From Triplophysa rosa (taxonomy: Eukaryota; Chordata; Actinopteri; Cypriniformes; Nemacheilidae), in NCBI RefSeq assembly GCF_024868665.1, contig NC_079899.1:1231024-1295023 (forward strand): a DNA stretch of 64,000 bases. The letters are read 5' to 3'. This document shows positions 1-12,600 of the stretch, piece by piece; the stretch's first letter is position 1, and each line of letters opens with the position of its first letter. The notes beneath the pieces were generated by a model. It saw nothing but the letters and a program-made list of their open reading frames with translations, was not told where the DNA came from and searched no databases. Made by a program: the position numbers and the translations under genes.

Positions 1-120
1 CACACACACAAACAAACACACACAAACACGCACGCACACAAACAAACACGCACACAAACACGCAAACAAACAAACACGCATGCACACACACACAAACACA
101 CACATGCACACACATAAACA

Positions 121-190
<70 letters not shown>

Positions 191-299
191 AACAAACACA
201 CATGCACGAACACACAAACACACACGCACACACTTAAACAGACAGACATGCCCACACACGCAAGCAAATAAACAGACACACACGCACGCAAATAAAAAG

Positions 300-330
<31 letters not shown>

Positions 331-480
331 AACAAACACGCACGCAAATAAACAGAGACACACACACACACAAAGAAACAGGCACGCACACAGACAGACA
401 TGCATACATACGCGCACACACACACACACACATTAACACACAGACATGCACAAACACACACAGACAGACACACACACATC
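1..480. repeat. CA-rich simple repeat (CACACA / CAAACA / CACGCA)
   Basis: An interrupted dinucleotide-type repeat of (CA)n with CAAACA, CACGCA and CATGCA variants in the unc79 intron before exon 1. Poly Thr-His or Cys-Val frames on either strand are artefacts of the repeat. Confidence 0.95.
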
Positions 481-537
481 TCCATGTTCTCTTTAGGAAA
501 CCGTGTCAACATGAGTTTTGTGTGTGTTGTTGTGCAG

Positions 538-678
538 GTTCTGTCTCAGCTGGATATCGTGGTTCCTCTGCAGTTACTCATTAGCATGTTTTCTGATGGT
601 GTTAACTCACTAAAGGAACTGGCCAATCAGAGAAAGGCACGGGCTTCAGACTTGTCTGGAAATGCAGGACCCAGGAGG
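538..678 (+). CDS. unc79: unc79 exon 1 of window
   Basis: 47 codons, phase 0 to 0, acceptor CAG at 535-537 and donor GTAAGA. Encodes [14 protein letters not shown] and [18 protein letters not shown], a strongly conserved helical segment of UNC79. It is internal: the upstream exons are outside the window. Confidence 0.93.
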
Positions 679-3600
679 GTAAGACACAGGCTCAGGGTCG
701 CCACACGAACATTTGAACTGATGAACTATTGTTGTCATGGTAAACTACTGACGATAGTCTCTTGTGATGAAGCTCACATGTTTGTGTTGTGTTGACTGTA
801 GGTGAGTGTGGTGTCAGACCCCGGCAGAAGAGGGCGGCACAATAATCTGAGTCCGTTTCCCAGTCCCTTCCGCAGTCCTCTACACTGCAGTCCATTTAAG
901 AATCTGGGTCACGCGGCGGGTAACTGTGCTCTGGATCTGGATTGTGATGATGACGAAATTAACCTGAGCTGTTTCATTCTCATGTTTGACCTCATCCTCA
1001 AACAGGTGAAAGATTCCTCACGCACACAGAACTCAATGTACTGATCTCATCTTCACATGTACTTCAGAATGTGTACCTGACATGCAGTGCTTATGAGATG
1101 TACTGTATTAGACCACCCGCAGCACCCAATGATGTGTTAGGGGCCGTCTTTCATGTCTGAAAACGTCAGACCTTTTGGGTCGACTGTTTAAAAAGATCTG
1201 CGAATTCGCTGCGAACCACCGAATCAGCTGTCCTGTCAGTCAAGGATTATTGCGCCAGCGCTCTAGCTGCTGTTACCTGTCATATTATCAGAAACTTAAA
1301 CAAAGTGCAAGCAGAGGAAGCTTGATTTGTCCTTGCTCGGTTAACCCTCGTCAGCCAACACAAGTTTCTCTTTCATCATTGCAGTCTCCGGACGTATCAA
1401 GCAAATGTAAAGTTCCGTCACCACAACAGAAGGCCCGCCTCTCCGTTCATGCGATTGGGCAATGGAAAAAGAAACTCGCATTGATTTTTTCCAACTTCAG
1501 GCGCTCCGGTAAAACCACAAGACACAGCAGGCAGAAAAACGAGCATAAACAACACGCAAAACGCTCGGTGCCAACAGAAAACAGTTCAGAAAGGTGCCTC
1601 TCACTGCATAAAATGCCTTCTGTGTGATCCAGGCCTTAGTAATTAACATAATCCAGCAGTGTGTCTGAGCCCTTTAGTCACATCAAGATTTCTTATGCTA
1701 AAGTATCATTATTGTTGTTATCCACAAATGTAGTTTATAAGAAAGGCTGAAAGAATACTAAAGCACTTTATTCTTTTTATTCAGATGCCCATTAAAAACA
1801 ATGAGAGCAAGAATGCTAACTGTCATCAAGAACTAAAGAGGCCATACAAAAATCAGCATCAGTTTGTTATATGCCTTATAAATGACAATAACATTTTTTA
1901 CAGACTCTTAAAATGTGGTCTTACGGTGGTCTAATACATTGTGAATGTGATGAGGAAAAGAGCGGATGAGTATCAATAAAGATAGGATGTCATCATCCTG
2001 AGATCTGACACCAGCACTGTGTATATTCAGACTGAGGATGACGGCCAAGTGATGTGTTTGTGTGTTGTCATGCAGATGGAGCTGCAGGATGACGGAGTGT
2101 TGTTGGGTTTGGAGGGCAGTGTGGGTCGGGACACTGTGTCCATTATAAACAGCGTGTTACAGGCGCCGTGGGGGGGGTCACACACCTGTCAGAAAGATGA
2201 GAAACCCATGGAGTGTAACCTGTGTCAGTCCAGCATTCTGTGTTATCAGCTGGCCTGTGAGCTGATGGAGAGATTGACACCACGTGAACAGATACGACTG
2301 GTGGTGAGACACACACGCACACGCACACACGAGCACACACTAGATGTTATTTATCATGCTGCAATCCGCTTTGTAACTGGAGCTTCTTTTAACACTCATC
2401 ATTGTCATCTGTATCTATCATTGAATTGGTTTTCTCTTCATTCTCGCAGACAAATTCATTGGTTTTTGTTTATTTATAATACTCTTATCGGGAAAACTCC
2501 ATCTTATGTACAGTTACTTCTTAATATACATAATCCAAGTCGTAATTTGCGCTCCAGCGGCATTATCAGTCTTGTCATACCTAAAGCCCGTACTTCTTTT
2601 GGTCGTTATTCATTTCAGTTTGCTGCTGCTTAGAGACCTTAAACCTCAGTTCATTTGTTTCGTTTGCAGTTTTTAAAAGCTTAATTTTGTAATTTGTTCA
2701 AGATCATTGTGCTTGTTTTTAGTAAATCGATTGTTTGTTTCTTCACTGTTTGTGACTTCGTTTATAATTGTGTTAATTGTGTAATTGTTGTACTGAACCT
2801 GCTGCTTCTTGGTCAGGTCGTCATTGTAAATGAGAACTGGTTCTCAATTGACTTACAGTACCTGGTTAAATAAAGGTGTATACAGTATATGTGATCTGAA
2901 CCGTGTTTTCTGCACAGGAGCCGTCCGAGTGTCTGGAAGAGAGTTTGGTTTTTCCTCAAGCGGAATTCACTCTGAAATCAGAGAATGGAGGAGCTGAAGA
3001 AGACACGGAAAACCCTGACAGTCCTAATCCTTCACCTGAAATCCCTCGTATGTGCTCATGATGACATCACAAACCTGCACACAAACAAACAACATGTCAT
3101 TGCATAAATGACTTCTTTATGGTGTCAAGAGCTTTTGTTTACCCAGCTGACAAAAATGTAAAACAATATTTTAAATGAGCAGGGAGAACATGTTATGTCT
3201 GAAAAGCTGTTTTTGATGAAACAAACAAAGGTTAAAAGATATAGCAATAACACTTTAGATTACTGCCCGCAATGTACTGCATAATTATACAGAAATTACA
3301 GTGTAACTAATTGTAACATTTTTCACAATGTGCATTGTTCCAAAGCAGCTTTACAAGAGAAAATAAAAAAAACTGAAAAACACAGAAAAGGTCAAACACA
3401 GCATAGTGCATGGTGTTTATAGACCAAGCAAGATTATTCTAAGAATAATAAATAATATCTAATATCAGCGGTCTCCCGGTGAGCAAGCCAACACGGCCCT
3501 GTGGCGAGGAACCCAAACTCCAATGATGATGAAATGGAGAAAAAAAGAATAGAGAGAGTTATTAGTTGTGATTCAGGAAATTTCATTTGTTGAAACTAAT

Positions 3601-6600
3601 TAGGTCTAATTTTGTCTTATTTGGTGATCAATATCAGACAACAGAGGAATGTTATGAGCAGGGAAAATAATAATGGCATCATGTAACTGAGTGCAGCTAT
3701 AACTTCAAACTGCTGTCATGTGATGTTAGTTTAGTGTTAAATACCAAGTATTGTAAATTTAGAATTAATATGACAAGTAGTCCGTCTTTGCTCTTGGTTG
3801 GTGATGGAATTGCCTGAGATGGAGCTGGGATGGTCAGTCAGTCTGCAGGAGGATGGCACAGGACGTTCAGATGGAGCTGGCGTAATCTCTAGTTAGGGAT
3901 AGGCATATGACGGTCATCTGGGCCTGGGGGAATCTCTCCCAGGCAGAGGAAGGCAGAAAGAGACTAAGTAGCGTAGTAACAGTAAGAGTGGAAGCTAATT
4001 CCATGTTTTCTAATAATGTAAAAAAGAAGATAAAAATGGGCAGGTGTGGGTAATGAGACACAGGCCGGAAGCTAAATGAGGAAACGAGAGGGGCGGGGCC
4101 AAGGACGAGACTGGAGAAGAATGCACAATAATATGCTTCTCTCCACACAAAACATGAGGCTCTGCCATGATTCTGCCACAAGACCAAGAAAGACATGACA
4201 CGATGAGGCAGAATCGTGACATTCTGCTTTGTTTTATTTCAAATAAGGTGTATTGCATATGGTCAATCTCAGCTCATTTGAATCATTTCAGTGTTTTTAA
4301 AATGAGTGTAACCCAATCCATGACCATTGGTACAGCAGGGGTTCCCAAACTTTTTCTTTTTCAAGACCCACCAGTTTTGGTAAAAGAAAAAAGGGAAAAA
4401 CACCTATTCATTCTCATGTTTTATAACTTTCTGTGAGACAGCTGCATGTTAACTGCAGTAGTTTGGGAAACATGAAGTGTATGTTAACGCTAACTTTCTC
4501 CCAAAAGATTGTGTAGAACACCCCTTACTTTTAAAACACAGCATACTGTTGATAGACTACTTGTTGCTTTAGTATTCACTCTACACAGGATCTTTTTTTC
4601 ATGATGGCCGTTTGAAGTTGTAGCTCTATGATTATCATCTCCGCCTAAAACATTCTTCTGTTGTTTGCTATCGGCTCAATAAAACTATTATCCCTGCCTA
4701 ACCATTCTGTGTTTGATATAGCTCCTCTTCAACGTGTCATCGGTGCTTTTATTCTTTCTCATCATGACTTTTCTTCTTGACAGCATTGAGAAACAGTCTG
4801 GAAAGAAACTTCTCTTACCTTCAGCTCCCAGCTTCTCTTAAACTGCTCTACACCATACTGCAGGTAACACGCACACGCACACACACACACACTGATATTC
4901 CATTTTTACATAGAATTTGTGTTTTGTTACAGGAGATGAATAAGTTTGAGGAGCCAGACATTCTGTTCAACATGTTGAGCTGTCTTAAGATTCTGTGTTT
5001 ACATGGTGAATGTCTGATTCACGCCAGAAAAGATCACCCAAAATTCCTGGCTTACATACAGGAGAAAATGCTCATTCCCAGGTCAGAATTACAGTGTTCT
5101 TTCATTATAACAGCAACTCTCTCTTTCTCTCACTCTCTCGCTCTATATATGATACATTACTTTATCAAATAACATTGATGAACAAAATCAAAGTGAAAAT
5201 GATGTAAATTCACATGTGCATTGTGGAGCAAGTGCCCGTAACGCTGAGTCCCTCTCTCTCTCTGTGTGTTCAGTTTGTGGTGTATGTTAAAGTCAGAGTT
5301 TTGTCAGCTGGCGTCTCTGGCTGTCCCTCAGCTCCTGCACGCTCTCTCTCTCTCTCACGGTGCCGATATTTTTTGGAGGTTGGTGGACAGCAGCTTCAAC
5401 AGCAAAGACTGGAAGATTCGCTTTCAAGCAGGTCGGATCACAAACTGAAATCCCCTCCCCTGTGTGTTGCTATGGTTACCGGTCAGGCTTTTGTGGTATT
5501 GTGGGACTAGTTAAGAGCCTCTCACCGTGATCGAGCAAGAGAAATGTTGTCTGAATGAAAAGTGTTCATGTGTGGTTATGTTTTAGTGCAGGGGTGTCCA
5601 ATGTCGGTCCTGGAGGGCCACTGTCCTGCAGAGTTTAGCTCCAACTTGGCTCAACACACCTGTTTGGAAGTTTCTAGTCTGCTTTGTGAGACCTTGATTA
5701 GCTGTTCAGGTGTGTTTGATTAGGGTTGAAGCTAAACTTTGCAGGACACCGGCCCTCCAGGACTGACTTTGGACACCCCTGTTTTAGTGTAACACTCCAG
5801 CATCACCGTGATAACACATCAGAAGCATCATCAATGTCAGTTAATATCAGTTCCCTTTCTGTCGGTCTCTCGACGTTGTGTCGAGCCAACAGTTGGGGTT
5901 CGCTTTTGAGAACCTATCAACTTCTGACTAGTTTAGAAAAGGCCAATGAAATTGGCGAATGAAATTTGCATGCCGGACTCCGCCCCCGGATATCCGGGTA
6001 TAAAAGGGAGACGGCGTGCTGCATTCATTCACCTTTTGTTCTTCGGAGCCTTCACACTGATCGACTTCGAGACTTCAAACTCTACGCCGAATTACTGCTG
6101 GAATCTTATGACGTGGTGCAGCGGACTGTCCCTTCCTGCAGCGACTTCCCCTGGGCGTCTCGGGAGTTCCAGAAGTGTTCCAGACGTTATGGATACGTCC
6201 TGCCCGCACTGCGGGCGGTTGACGATTCAGACGTTGTGTCACGGGTGGCTGTGTTCCCACGGGACTCAGCCACCACCTCGTCTGCTCCCCGTTCCGTGAC
6301 GGCAGGACTACGGCCCTGCCGTCCGCTACGGCAAGCAGCGAGGGTGATATGAGGATTACTGTGAGCGTTAATCCGCCAGCCACTGGCTCACAGACCGTTC
6401 GCACCTCATCTAGCTCGTCTGACCGTTCCCCAGGAGACGGTCCCACCATCTTGTTCCTTAACCACGTATTCGGAAATGGTGTGTGATAATGATGAGATGT
6501 CCCTTGCAGCATTGTGGGGTTACGTACTGCCATCTGACTCCGGCGATTCCTCGGAGCTCCCTCCCTCGGGGGGTCGAGCCCAGGAAGAAGCGTACGTCGA

Positions 6601-9600
6601 AATGTCAGGCATGCTTTCCCGGGCCGCCATGAGCGTTGGGTTGCAGTGCCCGCACTGCCTCTCCCAGCGCTCACGGCTGGATACATGGTGCCTCGGGTTT
6701 TGGTGCCGTGTTTACCGGAAGTGCATGAGGAACTTAGTAAGACCTGGAACGCCCCCTTTCCGGCCCGTTCACGTCAAACAAGTTCTGTCACCCTCTCTTC
6801 CCTCGAAGGTGAGGCAGCTAGAGGATACGTCAAAATCCCCCAGGTAGAATGTGCTGCCCTCGGCCGTCGAGTCCCGTGCACGTCTGCTTCCCAGCAGCCC
6901 TGGTCCTCTTCGACGCCCTCCGGCTCTGGCGCCTCCCACTCAGGCACCCCCCCCCCAGAAGAGACATCGAAGAGGAGACCATCGCCCCATCAGCAGCCGC
7001 GGCGAAAGCAGAAGCGGCCCTCATGGGAAGACCCCAGGGAGATCGAGAATACCATCGGGCCCGACCCCAGCCATTCCATCGCTGGGTGGTCGATCAGGGA
7101 CGGTTCCTGCCCTGTCCCAACAGCCCACTCTCTTAAGAGTTTCCTCTCTCTCTGGGTGTTTATCACAGCTGCTCTCACCCTCTACATGATGGTGTTCGGA
7201 AACTCGACGTTGCGTCTCAGCGAGACCCAATGTCGAGGATAATCAGCAGCCCTCAGCACTCTCAGTCGACAATGCGTTGTGCTGCATTATTGCCAGGCAG
7301 GTAAGTCAGCAGAGCCGATCTCCTCCCCGGGGGCTTCCCCACGGCAAGGAATCCGCACTGCCAGCTATCGAACCACCCCCTGGGTGGTCGATGAAGCAGA
7401 TCGTACCCCTAGCCCCGGTCTCGGTCCCTGGAAGCCTGACTAGAGCCACAAACCGTCACGGTGGCTATGGGATATGACCCGTCTCGGCTACGCGATGTAA
7501 CTCGCCAGACGCCCGCTCAGGTTTAGGGTATCCTCTCAAACTCAGTCAGAGGCTAGGATGCTCCCGTGCTTTGTGCCAGGGTCACCACCCCTCTGGCAAG
7601 CGATCGTGCTCGTCCCTCTAGCTGAGATGTTCAACGGGTTTTGCAGCCCGTACTTCATCGTCCCCCAAAAAAGGGGGGGGGGTGCTAGATCTGCATACCC
7701 TGAACAGGCACCTACTCAAGCTGCCGTTCAGGATACTCACGCAGAAGCGCATCCTGGCGTCTACCAGATGTCAAGATTGGTTCATGGCAATCGACCTAAA
7801 GGACTCGTGTCTCGCTTTCGAGGGAGGCATATCAGTACAGAGACCCCCCTTTCGGTCTGTCCCTGTCCCCACGAGTCTTCACGAAGATCGTGGAAGCCGC
7901 CCTCACTCCCCTCGGGGAGAGAGGTGAGCGGGTACTAAACTATCTCAACGACTGGCTCATCTGGGCACACTCGCGAGATCTGTTGTGTACACACAGGGAC
8001 CTAGTGCTCCGGCACCTAGATCGGTTGGGACCACAGGTCAACCGAGAAAAGAGCAAGCTCTCCCCTGTGCAGAGCATCCTCTTTCTCGGTATGGAACTCG
8101 ACTCTGTCTCCATGACAGCGTGGCTGACTCAGAGCGCGCTCAGTCAGTGTTGAACTGCCTGAAACACTTCAGGCAGTCAGCGGTCCCCCTGAAACAATTT
8201 CAGAGGCTCCTGGGTACATGGCATCCTCGGTGGGGGTGGTCCCCCTCGGGTTGATGCACAGACCGCTCCAACACTGGCTACAGAGTCGGGTTCCCTGGAG
8301 AGCGTGGCACACCAGCAGTAGGTGTATGATCATCACGCCTCTCTGCCGACGCACCCTAACCCCCTGGGGCTGGGGTGCCATGTGCAACGGGCACGCAGTG
8401 TCGGGGTGGAGGACGGGCCCCTGCCTGCGCTGGCATATCAACTGCCTAGAGTTGTTGGCTGTGCTAATTGCACTGAAGAGGCTGCAGCCTCTCGTGCAGG
8501 GCAAGCACGTGCTGGTCCGGTCGGACAGCACAAATGCCGTGGCGTATATCAATCGACAGGGTGGCATTCGCTCACGGTAGTTAACACGACTCACCCGACG
8601 CCTCCTCCTGTGGAGTCAGCAGGTGATCAGCTCCCTGCGAGCCACACATATCCCAGGCAACCTGAACAAGACAGCCGACACGCTCTCTCGTCAGTCGACG
8701 CCTCGCGGAGAGTGGCGACTCCATCCCCTCGCAGTCCGGCTCATATGGGAGCAGTTCGACCAGGCGCAGGTGGACCTGTTGCCTTCCCGGACTGGTGGCG
8801 GGCCTCAAGAGGCTCCCGCTTCAAGCCCCTCAGAGATGCCACTCTTTCTCACCTCACGATAAAGACGGCTCTCCTGATGGCGCTCACCTCCAAAAGGATA
8901 GGGGACCTACAAGCACCCTCCGTGTCCACAGATTGCCTAGAAATTGGGCCCGATGATTCTCACGTTATCCTGAGACCCCGGCCCGGCTATGTGCCCAAAG
9001 TTCCCACCACTCCCCCTAGAGATCAGGTGGTGAACCTGCAGGCACGCCCCACTGGGGAGGCAGACCCAACCCCATCCGTGTTGTGTCCAATACGCGCACT
9101 GCGCCTCTACTTGGACCGCACGCAGAGCTTCAGAAGCTCTGAGCAGCTCTTTGTCTGTTTTGGAGGTCAGCAGAAGGGGAGGGCTGTCTCCAAACAGAGG
9201 CTGGCTCACTGGATCGTGGATGCCGTCGCTACGGCATACCGATCTCAAGGTCGCCCCTGCACATTAGGAGGGAGGGCACACTCCACTCGGGGTGTAGCCT
9301 CCTCATGGGCACTGGCTCAGGGCACCTCTCTGGAAGACATCTGCAGAGCTGCAGGTTGGGCTACGCCCAACACCTTCGTGAGGTTCTACAAACTACGCGT
9401 GGAACCGGTGTCAGCATGTATGACCGGCAGCTGGTAGGGCGTATGCCTGCGAAAGCCCTTCCCCCTTCCTCTAGGGTGATCAGCGGCTATTTACGCCTCC
9501 CTTCTTTCCCCACTGGGTAAAGAACAGGCATTCCATCCATCACTAAGCACCTTCCTGGGGGCAGGCTGGGCAGAGCAGCCCTGCCCCCTTAGGCCGGGGA

Positions 9601-12600
9601 ACAGTTGAGTTATCTACCACATAGCTCTAACCGGACCTAGTACTCCAGACGTGGTAACCCCCCCCATGGGCGGTTCCATCTGATGTATCCTCATGAATGG
9701 TTCCCACCTCGGCAACCCATGACATCCCTAGGTGGACTTCCACCTTGCAGTTAACTCCTTCAGTCTGCACATTTTCCCATGAGTTTTCCTTTACGGTGCC
9801 GGGCGGCTTCTCGCTGTTAGAGAATCAAGGCCTTTGCCTGTGACAGCCGGTGGCAGGGGCTTCCCACCTTTTCTTCAAAAGCTCTCCACTGGAGCTACCT
9901 CTCCACTGGACGGTTACAATTTCGCACTAGCGCTCACGTCTGACTCACCCAGGCCAGTCAGCGTCGCTCCGCTAGAGATTGTGACGCGGCACAGCGCTGT
10001 GGCATTTTCCATAGGAACCCCATCTGTCGGCTGGACACAACGTCGAGAGACAGACAGAAAGGGAACATCTTGGTTACGGATGTAACCTCAGTTCCCTGAT
10101 GGAAGGAACGAGACGTTGTGTCCTTCTTGCCACAACGCTGGCCGCCCACCACAGCAGTCGAGGGATGCTCAGGCTCCTCAGACCCAAAGGTGAATGAATG
10201 CAGCACACCGTCTCCCTTTTATACCCGGATATCCGGGGCGGAGTCCGGCATGCAAATTTCATTCGCCAATTTCATTGGCCTTTTCTAAACTAGTCAGAAG
10301 TTGATAGGTTCTCAAGAGCGAACCCCATCTATCAGCTCGACACAACGTCTCGTTCCCTCTATCAGGGAACTAAGGTTACATCCGTAACCAAGACGTTTCC
10401 ATGTTGTATGTTAAAAGAGTGTTAAAGAAGTGTCACGTGTTTCAGTGGAGCGGGTGGCAGTTCTGTGCCGGTTTCTGGACATCGGTTCAGTTACGAAGAG
10501 TCATTTGTTGAAATATTCTCTGGCCCACGCATTCTGCTGTTTTCTGGCCAGTATCGAGGACGTGAACCCCGCTGTGGCCACCAGAGCTCGACTTCTGTTG
10601 GACACCATCAAACGTCCATCACTGCAGGTGAGTAAACATCACCGTAACCCTATTGTCAAATCCCCATCACCTGACGCGACTGACACGTTTGAGTTTGTCT
10701 TCCTTCAGGGCTTGTGTCTGTGTCTGGATTTTCAGTTTGATACAGTGGTCAGAGACCGACCCATCATCCTCAGCAAACTGCTGCTGCTTCATTCGCTCAA
10801 ACATGAGATTCCTGCTCTCAGCTGGGAGTTCTTTGTCAATCGATTCGAGACGCTCTCGCTGGAGGCTCAACTCCATCTCGACTGCAATAAAGACTTTCCT
10901 TTCCCTACAAGTGAGTGTTCATCCTTGTTTCTCAGTGTGTGTGTAAAACCTGAAATCAGCTACATTGTGTGTATCAGTCAGATGGATTATAAATCCAAGT
11001 AAATCATGTTTATTTGAACATGGAAGAATTCAGGAAGAAAGGTTTGTATAAAGGATTTGGTTTAGGAGTAGGGTGAGCGTTTGTGCAGTATAAAAATCAT
11101 TAGGACCCAATAAAACATGAAAACGCATGTGTGTGTGTGTCTCTGTGTGTGTGTGTGTGTGTGTGTGAGTGTGTGTGTGTGAAGAAGTTATCTTCTTCAC
11201 CGCTGTAAGCGGCAGCGCTGGTTACACACACACAGATTCACACTCGCATTTCCCTTACCTGTTAACCCCGCTATAGGAGGAGCGGGTGCACACGCCAATG
11301 GCGCTTGGTCATACATTTACATTCCATATCCCCGATCGGTCAATATTTACGAGACATATCACACATAATCGTTTGTCATGTTTAATGTTTATTGTCTAAA
11401 CATTGAGTTTAACAGTTTTGTTGTTTGCTTGTTTAGGTGTTTATAGAGAGAAACAAAAAAATCCGGTTGCTGGGAGTGAGATCGGCGAACTAGAGCTCAC
11501 GTTAGGCACATGGTTATGATGTCATCAAACCGCGCTGCGCCGGCGCAGTGGGCCGTGAGCTCGATTAAACCATTTGCTTGTCCGTAGGGGTACCCAGCAG
11601 TTTCTATCTGTATAGAAAACGGATATAAGTTATTAAACATGCATTATTAATCTATTATTAATTATATGATATTTGCCACGAGAAGGGATTTAGTAATGAT
11701 GCATAATCACTGTTTATATTTCATATAGAAGTATATAATACTCATAACCTTACCTGTTGATGGTATTGCCTGGAGGAAGGGGCGGGGTCTGGCCTTTATA
11801 AGCTTTGCCAGATTTCAGTTCAGGGGGGTCACTAAGTTTAACTACGTGCTATTGCAGTGTTGTGCGTTACTCTGTTGTATACTGTGGAGACTACAAGATT
11901 GAGTGCTTATTTGGTACAGTTTTTTTTCCTCTCATTTTATTTTGTTGTTGTTTTGGTACTTTGGGTTTTCTTTTGCTCTTCACTGCTGGATTACTGGATT
12001 TTGGTGCACATGTAAATAAAACCCATCTCTCACAGAGAAGTACACGGGTCAAGCCATTTTTTTCCCCTACTTGATACCTTAACATGCCTCGTAGTAGCCT
12101 GCTGAAGGTGTACTACATTACAGTGTCTCTGTGTGTGTGTGTGTGTGTGTGTTCATGTTTTTATATCCCGGCGGGGACCTAAACCTGAATGCACACCAAC
12201 ACATGGGGACTCGTGTCACTGTGGGGACCAAAATTGAGGTCCTCATGGGCAAAAAAGCTTAAATGGTACAGAACGATAATTTTTGAAAGTCTAAAAATGT
12301 AAAAAGTGTTCTACGATCTTTAGGTTTAGGGGTTGGTTAGGGATAGGGGATAAAATATACAGTTTGTACAGTATACAACTCATTACGCCTATGGACTGTC
12401 CCCACGGCGATAATAAAATATACATCAGTGTCTGGATGAGGTGATGCTCATTACAAAAGATTTCAGTAAAATCATCTCTAGTGTGTAAAGTTAAGAATAT
12501 CTCAATCTATTTATCATTTCTGCATTTTCTCTATAAGCCATCACTGCTGTGAGGACAAATGTTGGCAACCTGAGTGATGCGGCTCTATGGAAGATCAGAC

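Larger units (their letters stand above)
5850..10397 (+). mobile_element. DIRS-type retrotransposon copy 1 (sense)
   Basis: A 4.5-kb DIRS element: inverted terminal repeats, gag-like region, reverse transcriptase, RNase H and tyrosine recombinase in that order, plus an internal complementary region before the right repeat. Both ends carry GTT (5850-5852 and 10395-10397), and no target-site duplication is visible, as expected for recombinase-mediated insertion. It is shortened compared with copy 2 (5.5 kb) by deletions in gag and reverse transcriptase. It lies in the unc79 intron between exons 7 and 8, in the same orientation as the gene. Confidence 0.9.

Noticed and set aside
80..512. Open frames of Thr-His or Cys-Val repeats on both strands
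   Set aside because: They are translations of the CA-rich simple repeat and carry no other content.
1175..1627. 150-codon open frame in an unc79 intron
   Set aside because: Lies inside a MITE-like element with inverted ends and shows no domain.
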